From Paragorgia papillata (Eukaryota; Cnidaria; Anthozoa; Scleralcyonacea; Coralliidae), in the NCBI GenBank assembly GCA_035771165.1, contig JAWNZC010000328.1:76001-140000 (forward strand): DNA of 64,000 nucleotides, written 5' to 3'. Under the pieces are notes generated by a model, which had not been told where the DNA came from, searched no databases, and worked only from the letters and a program-made list of their open reading frames with translations. This document shows positions 1-10,675 of this stretch, piece after piece. Position numbers and translations under genes: made by a program. How positions within the stretch are numbered: the stretch's first letter is position 1; the number at the start of each line of letters is the position of its first letter.

Positions 1-220
1 ACATGGAGTGCATGTGGTACGTTTGCGAGCTTGATGTAATGGAACAGACGTTTGGTGGACGTTCGTCAATTTCAATTGACAAATAGAGCGTCTGACCGTG
101 ATTAAAAGGTCGCAGGTTCGAACCTAGCCTGATCCGCAGGCATCCAAACCCGGTTTGTCGGTCTGCCGGTTTGGATGTCTGCGGCGCAGGCTAGTACGGT
201 CTGGGGCTCAGAAATCTTTT
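1..220. repeat. Repeat with tRNA-like B box and a hairpin
   Basis: Positions 115-125 read GGTTCGAACCT, a good match to a Pol III B box. They are followed by a GC-rich hairpin (GGCATCCAAACCCGG near 133 against CCGGTTTGGATG near 168). A fragment similar to bases 50-80 recurs near 31970. This looks like part of a tRNA-derived SINE cut by the window edge; no A box is visible, so the class is tentative. Confidence 0.3.
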
Positions 221-230
221 CTGAGTACAC

Positions 231-685
231 GCGTAAAAATCTCACAAGTTGTTACAGCATTGTTGCCTGAACAATGCTGTAACAACGTTGTTATCATGTG
301 TGAACAACCTTGACGAATTAACAATATTGTTCATCATTGTTTCATCATGTTGTTACAGCTTCATGAAACATGACAGCAGTTGTCCACGCATGTTGAAACA
401 ACCGAAGGACGTGTTGATACACCAGTCATGTTCACAATTGTTGTAACATTGTTGTTCATCGTTGTTACTTCATCATGCTGTTACAACATGTTGTATCATG
501 TGCGAACAACATTGTTGGCTAGAAAAATGTGCTGTTAGAACAACTTGTTCATGCCTGTTGATTTATCCGTGAACAAGTTGTTCGAACTATAAGTGAACAA
601 CTTGTTGACAACATTGTTCACGGGGTGCAGCACAACATTGTTCACGCCTGTTAACAACCGTGAACAATTTGTGCGTTTTACGTCT
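231..685. mobile_element. Inverted-repeat element rich in AACAACTTGTT motifs
   Basis: The ends read ACGCGTAAAAATCTC on the left and GTGCGTTTTACG on the right, roughly inverted. The interior is a chain of short palindromes around AACAACTTGTT and AACAATGTTGTT. A shorter relative lies at 9446-9747. No transposase is encoded; the small ORFs inside are chance. A non-autonomous DNA element is the best reading. Confidence 0.5.
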
Positions 686-1227
686 GGCGCTAGCCAGAGT
701 AAAATACTAATTTTAATTCTGCTTGAATTGCCTTGAACATAATGTTGACGACTGGTAAATAACGTATCTCATTCCCAGAGCCTGCGATCCTTTTGGCCAC
801 TCCTATTGCAAGTTATAGTTATTGCAAAGACGCAATGAAGATATTCTCGTTCCAGTCCTTACGTGGTGAAGGTGGGGAAGGATTGATTACCTACCGTGAT
901 TATTACCTGCCGTGAGTGTTGACCTCGACCACTGTGCTGCGCTGTCACCCGACATTATGTGTCCTGTGTTTTGACGACGAAAGCTTCAAGATTTTAGCCT
1001 GATTTTGGTATAGGTAAGATCATATACAAACAACATTAACTTAAATCTTGCTCTACATCACTTTAATAGTATCGAAGCTGGCGCAAAATATGCTGCAAAA
1101 ACCGCGCGATAAAACTTAAGCGCATGGGAAACCACATGCATGCACTTTCAATGTTCAAAGCTTTATATAATTGCGGGTTCATTTGACATTCGTTCTGCGT
1201 CGTAGAGAATTGAATTAAGCGGCTGAG

Positions 1228-1334
1228 TACATGAGAGTACTGCCGAAACAGAGAACGTAGGAGTCTAACGTTTCCACGTTTCTCTCTGACGAAGGGCCTT
1301 CGCTCGAAACGTTAGACTACTACGTTCTCTGTTT
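1228..1334. repeat. Inverted repeat enclosing a hammerhead motif
   Basis: CTGCCGAAACAGAGAACGTA near 1229 is mirrored by TACGTTCTCTGTTTCGGCAG near 1321. The spacer holds a hammerhead-like core. The same unit recurs twice on the minus strand at 35680-35750 and 35950-36020. Shortly downstream (about 1378) is ACTGCCTACGCAGC, a sequence also seen as TGTAGGCAGTG in the array at 41790-42800, so the families are related. Confidence 0.55.
1283..1316 (+). ncRNA. Hammerhead ribozyme-like motif
   Basis: The core reads CTGACGA (1286-1292), then a GGGC/GCTC stem II with loop CCTT-like spacing and one extra A, then GAAA (1306-1309), then CGTT. Flanking TCT and AGA can form a short stem I. The ACGT after GAA is self-complementary, as in hammerheads that act as dimers. 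Stem I is only 3 bp, so activity is uncertain. Confidence 0.5.
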
Positions 1335-1424
1335 CGGCAGTATATCTAACCTTACTATATTTCGATTGTTGTTTCTACACTGCCTACGCAGCACGCTACT
1401 TTTATTTCACTATTTGGATGAGTA

Positions 1425-1548
1425 CATGAGATTGGTTAACCTCGTACTGTGGTTTTAAAACTCGCATAAACTAAAATTGGTACAAACAAACTCCAAATAT
1501 ATCCGTTTAGGACAGAATTTCGTGACACACTCGATTAACTGGCTAACC
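1425..1548. mobile_element. Short dispersed element (family also at 33565-33790)
   Basis: Shared blocks with 33565-33790 include TTTTAAAACTCGCATAAACT and AATTTCGTGACAC. The 33 kb copy has imperfect inverted ends (GGGCTAGCCCGGTTAAC near 33587 against GTTAGCCGGACTAGCCC near 33757). It is non-coding and resembles a MITE. Confidence 0.45.
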
Positions 1549-1879
1549 GCTCTCTTAAATTTCACTGTCAAACACAAGCTGTGAAAGAAATGAGAGTTTC
1601 TCACGATTATCAAAATGGCGAAATCCCAGTAATCATTTGTGTGAAATGGTAATTAAAAATTGTTGTGAACGGTGAACTTCGGACATTTTTTGCAGAGATA
1701 AAGCCGGTCTGAGTAAATAGCTTGATGATTAGATCTTTCTAAAACCGGCATCAACACCAGCTTTGAACTGATAAATGAAAACTCTTTACACCAGGCTGAT
1801 TTTGAGACGTGAACAAACAGTAAACTGGCATCATAATACTCGGAAGGTTGTGGGTTTGAAACAGAGTCCCGTTTGGAGC

Positions 1880-2216
1880 TCAGATTTTATAGTCAGTTTC
1901 AGCTTGCTTTTGAAATTCGTTTGGCAACATTCGTTGGAAGGTTGGGAACTTGGTACGGAAGTTCGTTGTGAAGTTCGTCGTGAAGTTCGAATTTAATAAA
2001 CTTTGAATTGAATTCCTTTGACAAAATCACAGAGAAGAAGATTATTTGTTGTATAGAATATAATAATAGATACTTGGTTAAGCAGAAACAAATTGCCGAT
2101 GTAAATTTGTATCTACCTCGCAAAGTATAGTTCGGAACATTGCAACGTAAGTTCGGAGTGTTCATTTCAATTATACGTATCGGATTTCAAAAGCAAGCTG
2201 AAACGGACTATAACTA
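1880..2216. mobile_element. MITE with about 28-bp inverted ends
   Basis: TATAGTCAGTTTCAGCTTGC near 1889 is mirrored by GCAAGCTGAAACGGACTATA near 2193. The interior repeats GGAAGTTCG / GAAGTTCGTCG motifs and carries no convincing ORF. Confidence 0.5.
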
Positions 2217-2489
2217 ACTTACGACAGCTTGTGAAAGTACTATACTTATAGTCCTCATGGTTGTCTGAATATCTGGCGTTTTAAATATCGTGAGTAACCT
2301 CTTTTAGTTTAAATAACTCTAACGCTCATCAAAGCTTCCGATCGTCGTGTTTAAATTTTCTTATAATGAATTTGCCGATTAAATCAAGCGATACAAAGTC
2401 AGAGTAAGCGTACCAAATGAAGATCTGAGTTTTGAAATCTGAGATGTTCTATAATTTTTACGTCTATTGGCCTGGAGTTGGAGAGGAGA

Positions 2490-2818
2490 GGATAAACGGA
2501 ATTATTTTAATACTCATTGTTGCCTAGGGTTACTGAGGGTTCTTCTTCTGACGAGTAAAAACGTCTGGCGTTAGATGGAGTAAAATAATAAAGGAGTCGT
2601 TTTTAGTTGGAATGGGTTATAAATTGTTTAATCTATTGGCATCGCTGCCTTGACTGTCTGACGGTTCTGAGTTAGACAGGCGTTGGCTAAGATAGAACTG
2701 ACAGAGTTAATGACTTGTTAACGACTGCTTAACCCATTAGCTGCCTGGGCTGTCTGAGGTTTCTATCTCTGATAAGTAAAATCGCCTGGCGTTTATAAAC
2801 AGAGTTACAATCCTGGTC
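2490..2818. repeat. Dispersed repeat with CTGGCGTTAG core
   Basis: Two tandem-like units contain 'TGCCTAGGGT...GAGGGTTCT...GTCTGGCGTTAG...AATAAAGG'. Further members lie at 14205-14285, 14505-14790 and 17905-18062. They share the core AAAATCGTCTGGCGTTAG with the differently ended elements at 4022-4235 and 39674-39885. Confidence 0.5.
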
Positions 2819-3976
2819 AAAATCACTCGGACACCTTGCCTTAAATCATATCTGATATCAAATTTCCTTCTAAGAAATCATTTCCCCCCACTCCCCCCAT
2901 TCAATGTTGTAGACGGCCGGCCAAGGCTTCAAAATATTACTTTTGATGGCATTTTTTGTTACAAGCAGGTAACCATGCCAAATCGTATCGGATAGTGCAT
3001 ACTTTGAAGGTGAGGGGGGTTGCCATCTGTAATTACTGATTTATATACTAAAAAATAGAGCTTTTTGAAAGTACAATGTGATGGATGGGATATATCTGTA
3101 AAGAGCTGTCTAATATACGTTTGTGTTTTATTTGAATTGCTAAATTCAGAATGCATCCAATCAGCGTGCGTGAAGTTCTGATTATTCTAATTCGCATAAC
3201 TCACAATCATAAACAAACAAGAAACATGGCGCAAATTCACCTAAATATAACACTTCGAAGAACAGCCGTAACAAGCAGCCAACTTTTTGTTACAAGCAGA
3301 CAACCACCAGAGAAATGTAGCTTAGACATTGATCAAGATGACTAGACTGGTTGCCTTTCGTGTATCACAAGATAGCACTGTTGAACCGCCAGAACCGGTG
3401 AGTTAAATGTCTAAGGAACAATATAAGTAACACTACACTGTAGTACAAAAGCTCAGCTTTATAACAGTAGATACATGGCAGTATCGGCAAAATATCAAAA
3501 TAAAACGAAGTAATTTACGAATATGAGACTTTCCTGTAGCTGCCATGTCTAATACATTTCTGATTAGGTTAATCATAACTTCACGCACGCTGATTGGATG
3601 CATTCTGAAGTGATCCATTCAAAATAGAACACCAACGTAGTTTGCATGACTCCACAGAAATCCCATCCATTCCAATGTGTTTTTAAAAAACCATAAATTT
3701 TAGTATATAAATTCAAAATTACGGATGGCAACTCCCCTCACGTTCAAAGTATAAAAAATGCCATCAACGGTGTTTTTGAGACACTTTTATCGAGGTTGGC
3801 CGGCCGTATATTGATAAACATTTGCGCTGAACATACTTTGCATTTCATTTTCCAACCAACATTGAACGGGGGAGTGGGGGGCGATGTTTTTTTAACATAA
3901 TCTTAGGAATTGACGCGCTTACGTTTTAAGATTACGCGACTGTCGGGGTTAATTGTGGCCAGGATTGTAGTAAAAC
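2812..3976. mobile_element. Fold-back element, about 1.16 kb
   Basis: The termini TTACAATCCTGGTCA (about 2806) and GGCCAGGATTGTAGTAA (about 3958) are inverted. Inside them, arms mirror each other at several places: CCCCACTCCCCCCATTCAATG near 2885 against CATTGAACGGGGGAGTGGGG near 3862, and GAATGCATCCAATCAGCGTG near 3149 against the reverse near 3590. There is no transposase; the small ORFs at the inner arms are each other's complements. Confidence 0.55.
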
Positions 3977-4021
3977 AAATAAAGAGCCTTCTTTGACCAG
4001 CTCATATAAAGGAAGAAATGG

Positions 4022-4235
4022 CTTAACACTTTGAGGCCTGGACCTCTCCCTGTGCTGAATAAAATCGTCTGGCGTTAGCCAGAATAAACCTTAAAGACTC
4101 GTCGTCAGGCTTCAAAGTGTTAAAGAGATAGGTTTTAACACTTTGAGGCCTGGACCTCTCCCTGTGCTGAATAAAATCGTCTGCCGTTAGCCAGAATAAT
4201 ATACTAAAGACTCGTCTTCAGGCTTCAAAGTGTTA
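4022..4235. mobile_element. Dimeric short element, TTAACACTTTGA ends
   Basis: Two units of about 105 bp (4022-4131 and 4136-4235) each begin with TAACACTTTGAG and end with CTTCAAAGTGTTAA. They are separated by AGAGATAGGTT. The same dimer with the same spacer recurs at 39674-39885 inside a ROCK intron. Confidence 0.6.
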
Positions 4236-4590
4236 AGCCCCGCACAGACGACCAAGTTTTCCTTGACAAGTTTTTCCTTGACAAGTTTTATTTGTTCGTG
4301 TGTACGACACAAATTGACAAGTTTTTCCTTGACAAGGAGCCTTGTTCATGCCAGCTTTTGAACAAGGAAATTTGTTCGTGTATATAGTTGTCAAGGAAAA
4401 CTTGACAAAATCATCTCCGAAGCTTATTACGCGATCATTACTGTCAAGGAAAACTTGTCCAACCGTACACACGAGCAATTATAACTTGTCAAGGAAAATT
4501 GTTTGAAAAAAACGTGTTCATCGTACACACGAGCAAGGAAAGCTACCAAGGAACTTGTCAAGAAAAACTTGGTCGTCTGTGCGGGGCTTT
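4232..4590. mobile_element. MITE with about 36-bp terminal inverted repeats
   Basis: The left end AAGCCCCGCACAGACGACCA is mirrored at the right end by TGGTCGTCTGTGCGGGGCTT. The interior is a series of TCCTTGACAAG motifs in both orientations. Flanking bases are TTAA/TAA-like, so a TA or TTAA target is possible. Confidence 0.6.
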
Positions 4591-4790
4591 AACGTCTTCC
4601 GAGCGAAGATGTCAGATGCGTCCGACAATTTACTTAATTGCGAGGTGAGAGGGCAGCGCTCTGCGCTATTAACGCCATAAAAGCTCCTTAATAGTTTGCA
4701 CCTGCGAGTTTTCGTGCGATTTTTATCGCCTACATAAATTGAAACAGAAGTTCTTTGTTTAAACTGGCAGTGGTCTCCAAGACCGTTCTC
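4590..4790. other. Intergenic, nothing recognised
   Basis: I see no gene, clear repeat or RNA motif between the element at 4232-4590 and the LINE remnant. Confidence 0.5.
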
Positions 4791-4791
4791 G

Positions 4792-5172
4792 TGATAGATA
4801 GATATAGATAGATAGAAAACTTTATTTAAACACGCTGACCCGTGTGTACAAAAGAAGTGTAGAAGTATAGAAAATATAAGATATAGTATTAAATAAATTA
4901 GTCAACGTAATCAACTAGTAGTAATCTATTTACAGGTACATCTATTTACATTTACTATCAATGTGAGTAGCGATTTTCTTTCAGTGAAAGGAAGAAAGGG
5001 ATTTGCTCTCCATAATTTCTTTTGGAATAGAATTCCAAAGGTATGCTCCGTCATACATGAAACTATTCTTCATATTATTAGTACGCGGTTGTGGTAAACA
5101 AAGACTACTTGAAATGTTCCGAAGATTATAGAAAAGTTGTTGAAAAGTTTAAATCCGTGGAGAAACTTGTAG
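4792..5172 (-). pseudogene. 5'-truncated LINE remnant (C-terminal tail of pol)
   Basis: On the minus strand a frame reads PRTNNMKNSFMYDGAYLWN followed by SIPKEIMES. This is the pattern found at the C-terminus of many animal non-LTR retrotransposon polyproteins (SF.Y.GA.LWN.LP). The 3' end lies at a (GATA/ATAGATAG)-type simple repeat around 4795-4815, consistent with a LINE tail. Only about 60 residues remain. Confidence 0.6.
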
Positions 5173-5194
5173 GGGGGGGGGGGGGGGGGGGGGG
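5173..5194. repeat. Poly-G run, 22 nt
   Basis: An uninterrupted G run immediately follows the LINE remnant. Confidence 0.9.
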
Positions 5195-5242
5195 TACAGT
5201 TGTTTTAAGTCCAAGTGAGTAGATAATGATGTGTTATATATA

Positions 5243-5527
5243 CAGTGTGTATCAAAAAAACCTGAACCCTTAGAAAACAACCTATTGTAGTAGTTTGAAA
5301 GCCCTAAAAGCGCTGCGTTATGAATTAATCAGGACAATAAGTTAAACGAAGCGAAAAAGCTTTTAAATACTTTCACCATGCATACACTTCAAGTTATCTT
5401 AATTTCCCAGGTGTATAAGACCGTGTGTTTTACGCATCTGTGGGTTCAGCGAAGTGCTTAGGGCTTTCAAACTACTACAATAGGTTGTTTTCTAAGGGTT
5501 CAGTTTTTTTTTATACACACTGTATAT
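5243..5527. mobile_element. MITE, mariner-like termini CAGTGTGTATCAAAAAAA
   Basis: The left end CAGTGTGTATCAAAAAAACC is mirrored by a right end reading TTTTTTATACACACTG. The element is flanked by TA on both sides. Inner arms (CTTAGAAAACAACCTATTGT near 5270) also mirror. A second copy lies at 61602-61883 and a fragment at 61950-62094. The non-autonomous Tc1/mariner assignment rests on the TA flanks and terminus style only. Confidence 0.6.
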
Positions 5528-5529
5528 TG

Positions 5530-6095
5530 CAGGCATGCATATGCTATAAATTACAATACTAAGGGTCTATACAAAATGCCTCCAACCTATTTTTACATTT
5601 ACGACTTGTTTATAAATAAATCTAAAGATATTCTGACGTGTATCATTCTATGTTCTGGTTTGATTTCAACAAAATTATGGCTTTCAGATTACTCTTAAAT
5701 ACTTGCCTCAAAATGCAGGAAATGGTGTTTCAGAGATCCTAGAAATCCAAATTTTCTGGGGGGCATGCCCCCGGACCCCCGTAGGAGATCGAGGTTCTCG
5801 CCCCCCCAAACCCAAGACCCACACTTGAAATTTTCTCGAAGAATCTTCATTTTATTTTAGTCGATAATATCGATCAGACATTTGGTTCTAGTGGCGTTTA
5901 GTCGTAAAAACAACAACACAGTAGTCGAGAATGATAACTCTATATTTTGCGGCTGAGAAAAGGCTAGAAGAAAATTATTTCTCAATTGTTGAAATCGCTG
6001 ACTGAATCGTAGTAAAACCGGTTGTCGTTAAATTGGGAGCAACAGTGAAGACAGTGGCCAAATGGCGAGTGAAATGGCCCGAAATAACGTACAGC
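5530..6095. other. Intergenic, nothing firmly recognised
   Basis: The stretch contains 'GGGGGGCATGCCCCCGGACCCCC' near 5758, in a block resembling one near 19970 (a shared dispersed repeat). No coding exon is supported. An ATG at 6062 opens into the CAA/CAG tract but has no independent support. Confidence 0.4.
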
Positions 6096-6097
6096 AA

Positions 6098-6184
6098 CAT
6101 CAATGCATCAACAACAGCAGCAGCAACGGCAGCAGCAGCAACAACAACTACAACAACAGCAGCAACAACAGCAGCAGCAACAAA

Positions 6185-6219
<35 letters not shown>

Positions 6220-6347
6220 ACAACAACGACAACAGCAGCAGCAACAACAACAACAACAACAATAGCAGCAGTAACAGCAGCAACAACAGCAGCAGCAACG
6301 ATAACAGCAGCAGCAACAACAACAACAACAACAACGACAGCAGCAGC

Positions 6348-6378
<31 letters not shown>

Positions 6379-6478
6379 GCAACAATAGCAGCATCAACAA
6401 CAGCAGCAACAACAGCAGCAGCAGCAACAATGGCAGCAGCAACAACAGCAGCAGCAGCAACAACAACGGCAGCAGCAA

Positions 6479-6510
<32 letters not shown>

Positions 6511-6790
6511 ACAACAACGGCAGCAGCAACAACAGCAGCAGCAACATCAGCGGCAACAACAACAGCAACAACAACAGCAACCACAACGCAAGCAACCACA
6601 ACGCAAGCAACCACAACGCAAGCAACAACAATAGCAACAACAACAACAACAGCAACCACAACGCAAGCAACAACAATAGCAACAACAACAACAACAGCAA
6701 CAACAACAACGGCAGCAACAATTAACAACAACAACAACAGCAACAACAACAGCAACCACAACGCAAGCAACAACAATAGCAACAACACCA
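6098..6790. repeat. Imperfect (CAA/CAG)n trinucleotide tract, about 690 bp
   Basis: The tract is a mixture of CAA and CAG triplets with ACCACAACGCAAG variants near 6580-6770. It is open in several frames on both strands only because of its composition. The frames read as poly-Gln, poly-Asn/Ser or poly-Ala/Thr. It could be a polyglutamine exon or an upstream non-coding tract; nothing decides between them. Confidence 0.85.
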
Positions 6791-7500
6791 GAGGGAGGGG
6801 GAATGGATGGATGGATTGGAAGAAGTGGAGGGAGCGAGTAATACGTAGGTGGACGAGTGAATGGATAAATATTTGAATGAACAAACAAATACATATATCA
6901 GTGTCCTGTACACAATGTATTACACGTGACCAGTGACGTCATCGTGCAGTGTAGCCCCAAACAGGTGTGTTGTTATTTCAACATGCTGTGTTAATGTTTC
7001 ATGAATTTTTAATGAACACCTTTTAAATATAATTTCCACACTAAAATTTAAACCAAATTTAATACCCCAAGATTATTGGACATGGCAAATGGCACTTTTT
7101 AATTTCCAAACATCTACACTGCTCAGTTTTTTTCTCAATTTTACAGGACAAACGCATTTTCTCAACATTGTGTGTGAGGACCTCGCTCTATAATGACTGA
7201 CGCTATCTCTTTTTCAAATGGATAATGGATTATGTCTTCAATAACGGGACACCTGACAGAAATTACAATTACCTGGACAGCAGAATACTGTGGACGTGTT
7301 ATTCATTCACCTCGATGCTCGCCTTAGCAAAGGAAGTTTAATTTTAATCTTGGAAGTACATTTTATGTACGTCTTATTGTACGAAGCGTTTGGTTGATTA
7401 AAAACACAACATCAAAGCAAACAAAACTGATGCATCAATTTAATTGCTAACCACTTTTGATAGACAAAAAAAGGCTTGTTGAAAGTCCTGAGGTCGATGT
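6790..7500. other. Region upstream of the unknown gene
   Basis: There are no clear repeats. TGCTAAC at 7446-7452 followed by AG at 7464-7465 could be a branch point and 3' splice site for the coding exon at 7505. In that case the gene would have an upstream exon that I cannot identify. Confidence 0.3.
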
Positions 7501-7504
7501 CTCT

Positions 7505-8470
7505 ATGATTTTTCAACGTGAAATGGCTAAGGCTTTTGATCAAGAGCTCTCGACGACGAATCCTATCGAAGCGGTTAATTTTCTCAATCGCAAATTGAAG
7601 TTACCGCCTATTTCGACAAACACAAACGTCGTTGGCAGGTCCTCGCCTCGTGAAAACGTCGCTGTTATCTCCGAGGCCGCTGTGTCTTTGCCTCGACTCG
7701 ATCTGCGTTCGCTTAGCTTATGCAACAGAGATTACAGAGTCTCGAAATCAACCACTGGAAGTAGTGCTACCGCTACCGACCTCGATACAAAGACATTTTC
7801 GTTTCCTCGTGTTTACTCTGTGCTGCCGCCCATTGGCAAAACGCTGACTCCGTTAGCTCCTACCACGCGACGAGAAACAGAAATTCAGAACTCAGTTTAC
7901 TCGAAAGACAATCCTAAGACTGAGGTATCAAGAACGGAACGCTCTACTCGGCAACACAGGCTTAAAAAAACAACCCCAGACCCCACTCAAACAGAAACAG
8001 TATCAAAGTCAAACCCGACATTGGTTGTTGACACTAGTCTTGTAAATATTAAAACAACCGTTGACGCAGTCCAACCGACTGAAAGCTTCTGCATCGACAT
8101 CTCGGACCCCTGTCCCACCAGACTAGCGGTAGCCCCCGATGTGGATTCAGCTATCGTCGAAGAAAAAGATGAGGCGGTCGTCGAGGACTCGCCAGAATTG
8201 AACCATATTCCGAAAGAATTTCGACTTTACGCAGATGTCTACCCTCTTTCACCTCCTCCCAACGACAGACGAGCAAAGATCTTAGTCGAACGAACTAGGC
8301 AACTTCTCAAAGAGGAGAATTGTATGCGTTTAGATTTTATGAAAGAACTCGGGATTCGAAGACGTAATGCCACCTGCGTTGAACTCGATGAGGCATTGAA
8401 AAACGCCGTTGAACTCCTAAGAGAGGTATTTCTTCGAAAAACTATGGAAGAATTGTGTATGCTATGGTAA
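7505..8470 (+). CDS. Uncharacterised protein, single long coding exon
   Basis: This is an open frame of 321 codons from the first in-frame ATG (7505) to TAA (8468-8470). The frame is closed upstream at 7448. It has balanced amino-acid composition and no repeats, unlike other long frames nearby, so it is probably a real gene. I do not recognise a family. The N-terminus (MIFQREMAKAFDQEL) looks helical, residues about 60-220 are Ser/Thr/Pro-rich and probably disordered, and residues about 220-235 are acidic (VEEKDEAVVEDS). The last 70 residues (from PPPNDRRAKILVERTRQL) are strongly predicted-helical and rich in Leu, Arg and Glu, and are the likeliest functional domain. There is no signal peptide or membrane segment. 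A possible 3' splice site just upstream (7465/7466) keeps this frame open, so it may be the last exon of a longer gene. Confidence 0.6.
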   Translation: MIFQREMAKAFDQELSTTNPIEAVNFLNRKLKLPPISTNTNVVGRSSPRENVAVISEAAVSLPRLDLRSLSLCNRDYRVSKSTTGSSATATDLDTKTFSFPRVYSVLPPIGKTLTPLAPTTRRETEIQNSVYSKDNPKTEVSRTERSTRQHRLKKTTPDPTQTETVSKSNPTLVVDTSLVNIKTTVDAVQPTESFCIDISDPCPTRLAVAPDVDSAIVEEKDEAVVEDSPELNHIPKEFRLYADVYPLSPPPNDRRAKILVERTRQLLKEENCMRLDFMKELGIRRRNATCVELDEALKNAVELLREVFLRKTMEELCMLW

Positions 8471-8610
8471 TCGTATATATATGTATGCATCGACTGAATT
8501 CTATGAATTGTGTTGTGTATCACGTATGACAAAAAGAAAAACGGGATGTTGACGGGACTATTAGATGCGTTGGCGTATAAGTTTAATAATCTGCGGTTTT
8601 TATTTGCATA

Positions 8611-8616
8611 AATAAA
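8611..8616 (+). terminator. AATAAA polyadenylation signal
   Basis: AATAAA lies about 140 bases after the stop of the unknown gene and is followed by an A/T-rich stretch. It is suitable for the 3' end of that transcript. Confidence 0.5.
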
Positions 8617-8639
8617 AACTATTCACAGATAGTCTTTTG

Positions 8640-9045
8640 CTATTTAGCATTTTCAATTTATCGATGTACATATATAGATAAGAAGAGAGAAAAAGCTGTG
8701 AAGTGAATACCGAGCTAAAAGAGTTTGAAAGATGTATATTTATATATAAAGCAAAAAGAAACGAATGGACGAAAATGTTTTATATTTAAATGAATCTACT
8801 GCTGACTGTTTTCATTTAAATGAGTTTTGTATATTTGCTTCAAGATGAACTGAATATCTATTTCTTAATTGCTATAAGCAGCCAACGATATAAACCGAAC
8901 TCGGTGATTAACAGCTCCTCGGAGTTTATAGGAAAGCTCAAATGATGCTGCGAAAATTTTAGATGCTTTACATCGTCAGTATTTCGTTCTTTAAAATCTC
9001 AGCAAGCCAACATGCACTCAAATAATGTTAAATCTGTTGAACAAA
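8640..9045. other. Intergenic, nothing recognised
   Basis: AT-rich sequence with no ORF, no clear inverted repeat and no RNA motif that I can support. Confidence 0.4.
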
Positions 9046-9049
9046 GTAT

Positions 9050-9450
9050 AGGCCCTGCTCACATGAAGTGGTTGACAGTCCAATCGGATTGAGAAACGCG
9101 AGTGAAGTCAATCCCGGCACATCTGTTTACATGTAGAATCCGATCTGCTTGGAACATTGTTTTCGGTTTTGGAACACTATTTTCTCTGCTTCCCTCAATG
9201 TCTGCCATTTAGCGCGACACGCACCAACTTCACTCATGCGGTATCAAGTAATTTTCAAGTCAAACCGTGTTTACATGAATCAGATTGGAGACATTCAAGT
9301 CGATGCTTGCTTGAATCTCAAGTCAATCTACTCCACTGCGTGGATTGACTTCATTTCGATCAGGTCGTAAACTTTCAATCTTCATGTAAACACAACAAGG
9401 AGAAACAACATGGGAGATTTGACTTGACCACTCAATCCGCTTCATGTACA
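9050..9450. mobile_element. Non-autonomous element, 'CATGAAG...CTTCATGTA' family
   Basis: The element begins near CACATGAAGTGG and ends near CCGCTTCATGTAC. A closely related copy starts at 28590 in ROCK intron 19. The right-hand 60 bases (CATGTAAACACAACAAGG, then GATTTGACTTG) are the monomer that is tandemly amplified at 30050-30970. No transposase is visible. Confidence 0.6.
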
Positions 9451-9747
9451 CGCGTAAAAATCTCGCAAGTTGTTACAGCTTTGTTGCCTGAACAATGCTG
9501 TAACAACTTGTTGACATATGTGAACAACATTGATAAATGAACAACATTGTTCATCATTGTTTCAACAAGTTGTTTCAGCTTGATGAAACAACAACCGTTG
9601 TTCACGTATGTTGGAACAACCGAAGAACGGGTTGATACATCAACCATGTTCACCATTGTTGTAACATTGTTGTTCACGGCGAGCAGCACAACATTGTTCA
9701 CGCCTGTTGGCAACCGTGAACAAGTTGTGCGTTTTTACGTGTGTAGG
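9446..9747. mobile_element. Inverted-repeat element rich in AACAACTTGTT motifs, second copy
   Basis: Shares ACGCGTAAAAATCTC and GTGCGTTTTTACGTGT ends and internal palindromes with 231-685 but is about 150 bp shorter. Confidence 0.5.
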
Positions 9748-9929
9748 TATAGGCAAACTATACGGTCGTACTTGGAGCAAGTGAGAGGAAAAAATCCCGA
9801 CTGATTTGCAGTCTTACAATTAATCCAGCTATACTTTGTACTTTATTGAGATTTTGGTAGATAGATAAGATCCCACTAGGTAAATACTAGATGCAATCAA
9901 CCAAGAGTAAATTAATGGTAATTTCTAAA

Positions 9930-10240
9930 CCTACGTGAGTGCTGTGTAGGCAGTGTTTTAGATAGAGCAAAGTGAAAAGGTCCCTGACGTCTCGAGCGAA
10001 ATCCTTCATCAGCGTCGAAAAGTAGAGTGCTGGCATGCAGTGTTTTAGATGTAATATATCATACACGAGGAGGAGTGTTCCATCAGGATATCCGAGACGT
10101 TTGTTGAAAACCGAGGCGAAGCCGAGGTTTTTGAACAAACTTCGAGGTGTTTGGATTTCCTGATGAAACACTCCTCCGAGTGTATGATATAGCATCTCAA
10201 ACAAATCAGTATTTTAATAAGATGAAAGTTTGCTTGATGT
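9930..10240. repeat. Hammerhead-family fragment plus dispersed inverted repeat
   Basis: Positions about 9933-10030 match a unit of the array at 41790-42800, including TGTAGGCAGTGTTTTAGATA. On the minus strand the core reads CTGATGA then GAGA instead of GAAA, so the ribozyme is probably dead. It is followed by a repeat with TCATACACGAGGAGGAGTG and its mirror, related to blocks at 43020-43570 and 43800-43870. Confidence 0.45.
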
Positions 10241-10424
10241 AATTTCTTCTTCCTCCGATATCCTCGATTAGTAATAGTGGTTTGTAATCTCGACTGGTCT
10301 CTTTCTGTATTTGTTTGCTCTTTACAAGTTGCACTAAAGACGCATGGAAAAAGAAAAATCTATTTGAGTTCTCGAGTTACAAAGCCGTTGCGCGCCCATT
10401 ATTTTTGCGGCTCCATCATTGGGT

Positions 10425-10540
10425 AGTTCGGTTTGAATTACGCATTTGATTGGCTGAGGAACAAAGCAGCCAATCAAATGCGTAGACAATTCAAAACGAA
10501 CCTGTGGAAGATTAACGAACTGCCGAACGAACAGTTTGGT
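10425..10540. mobile_element. Short palindromic element
   Basis: ACGCATTTGATTGGCTG (about 10440) is mirrored by CAGCCAATCAAATGCGT (about 10468). The outer arms GTTCGGTTTGAATT and AATTCAAAACGAAC also pair. Confidence 0.45.
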
Positions 10541-10675
10541 GAAGTGTAATAAGTTTAGAAATTCTAATTAGTATTGCATTTGCATATTACAATAAATGTA
10601 ATTTCTTCATAAATAAACGCGTACGACGGCTGCAAGTCAGGTTAAACATTTCATGTATCAACACTGACACTCTAT

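Noticed and set aside
5975..6884. Poly-Leu, poly-Val/Ala, poly-Asn and poly-Gln frames
   Set aside because: Several overlapping frames on both strands exist because the tract is triplet-repetitive; none has independent coding support.
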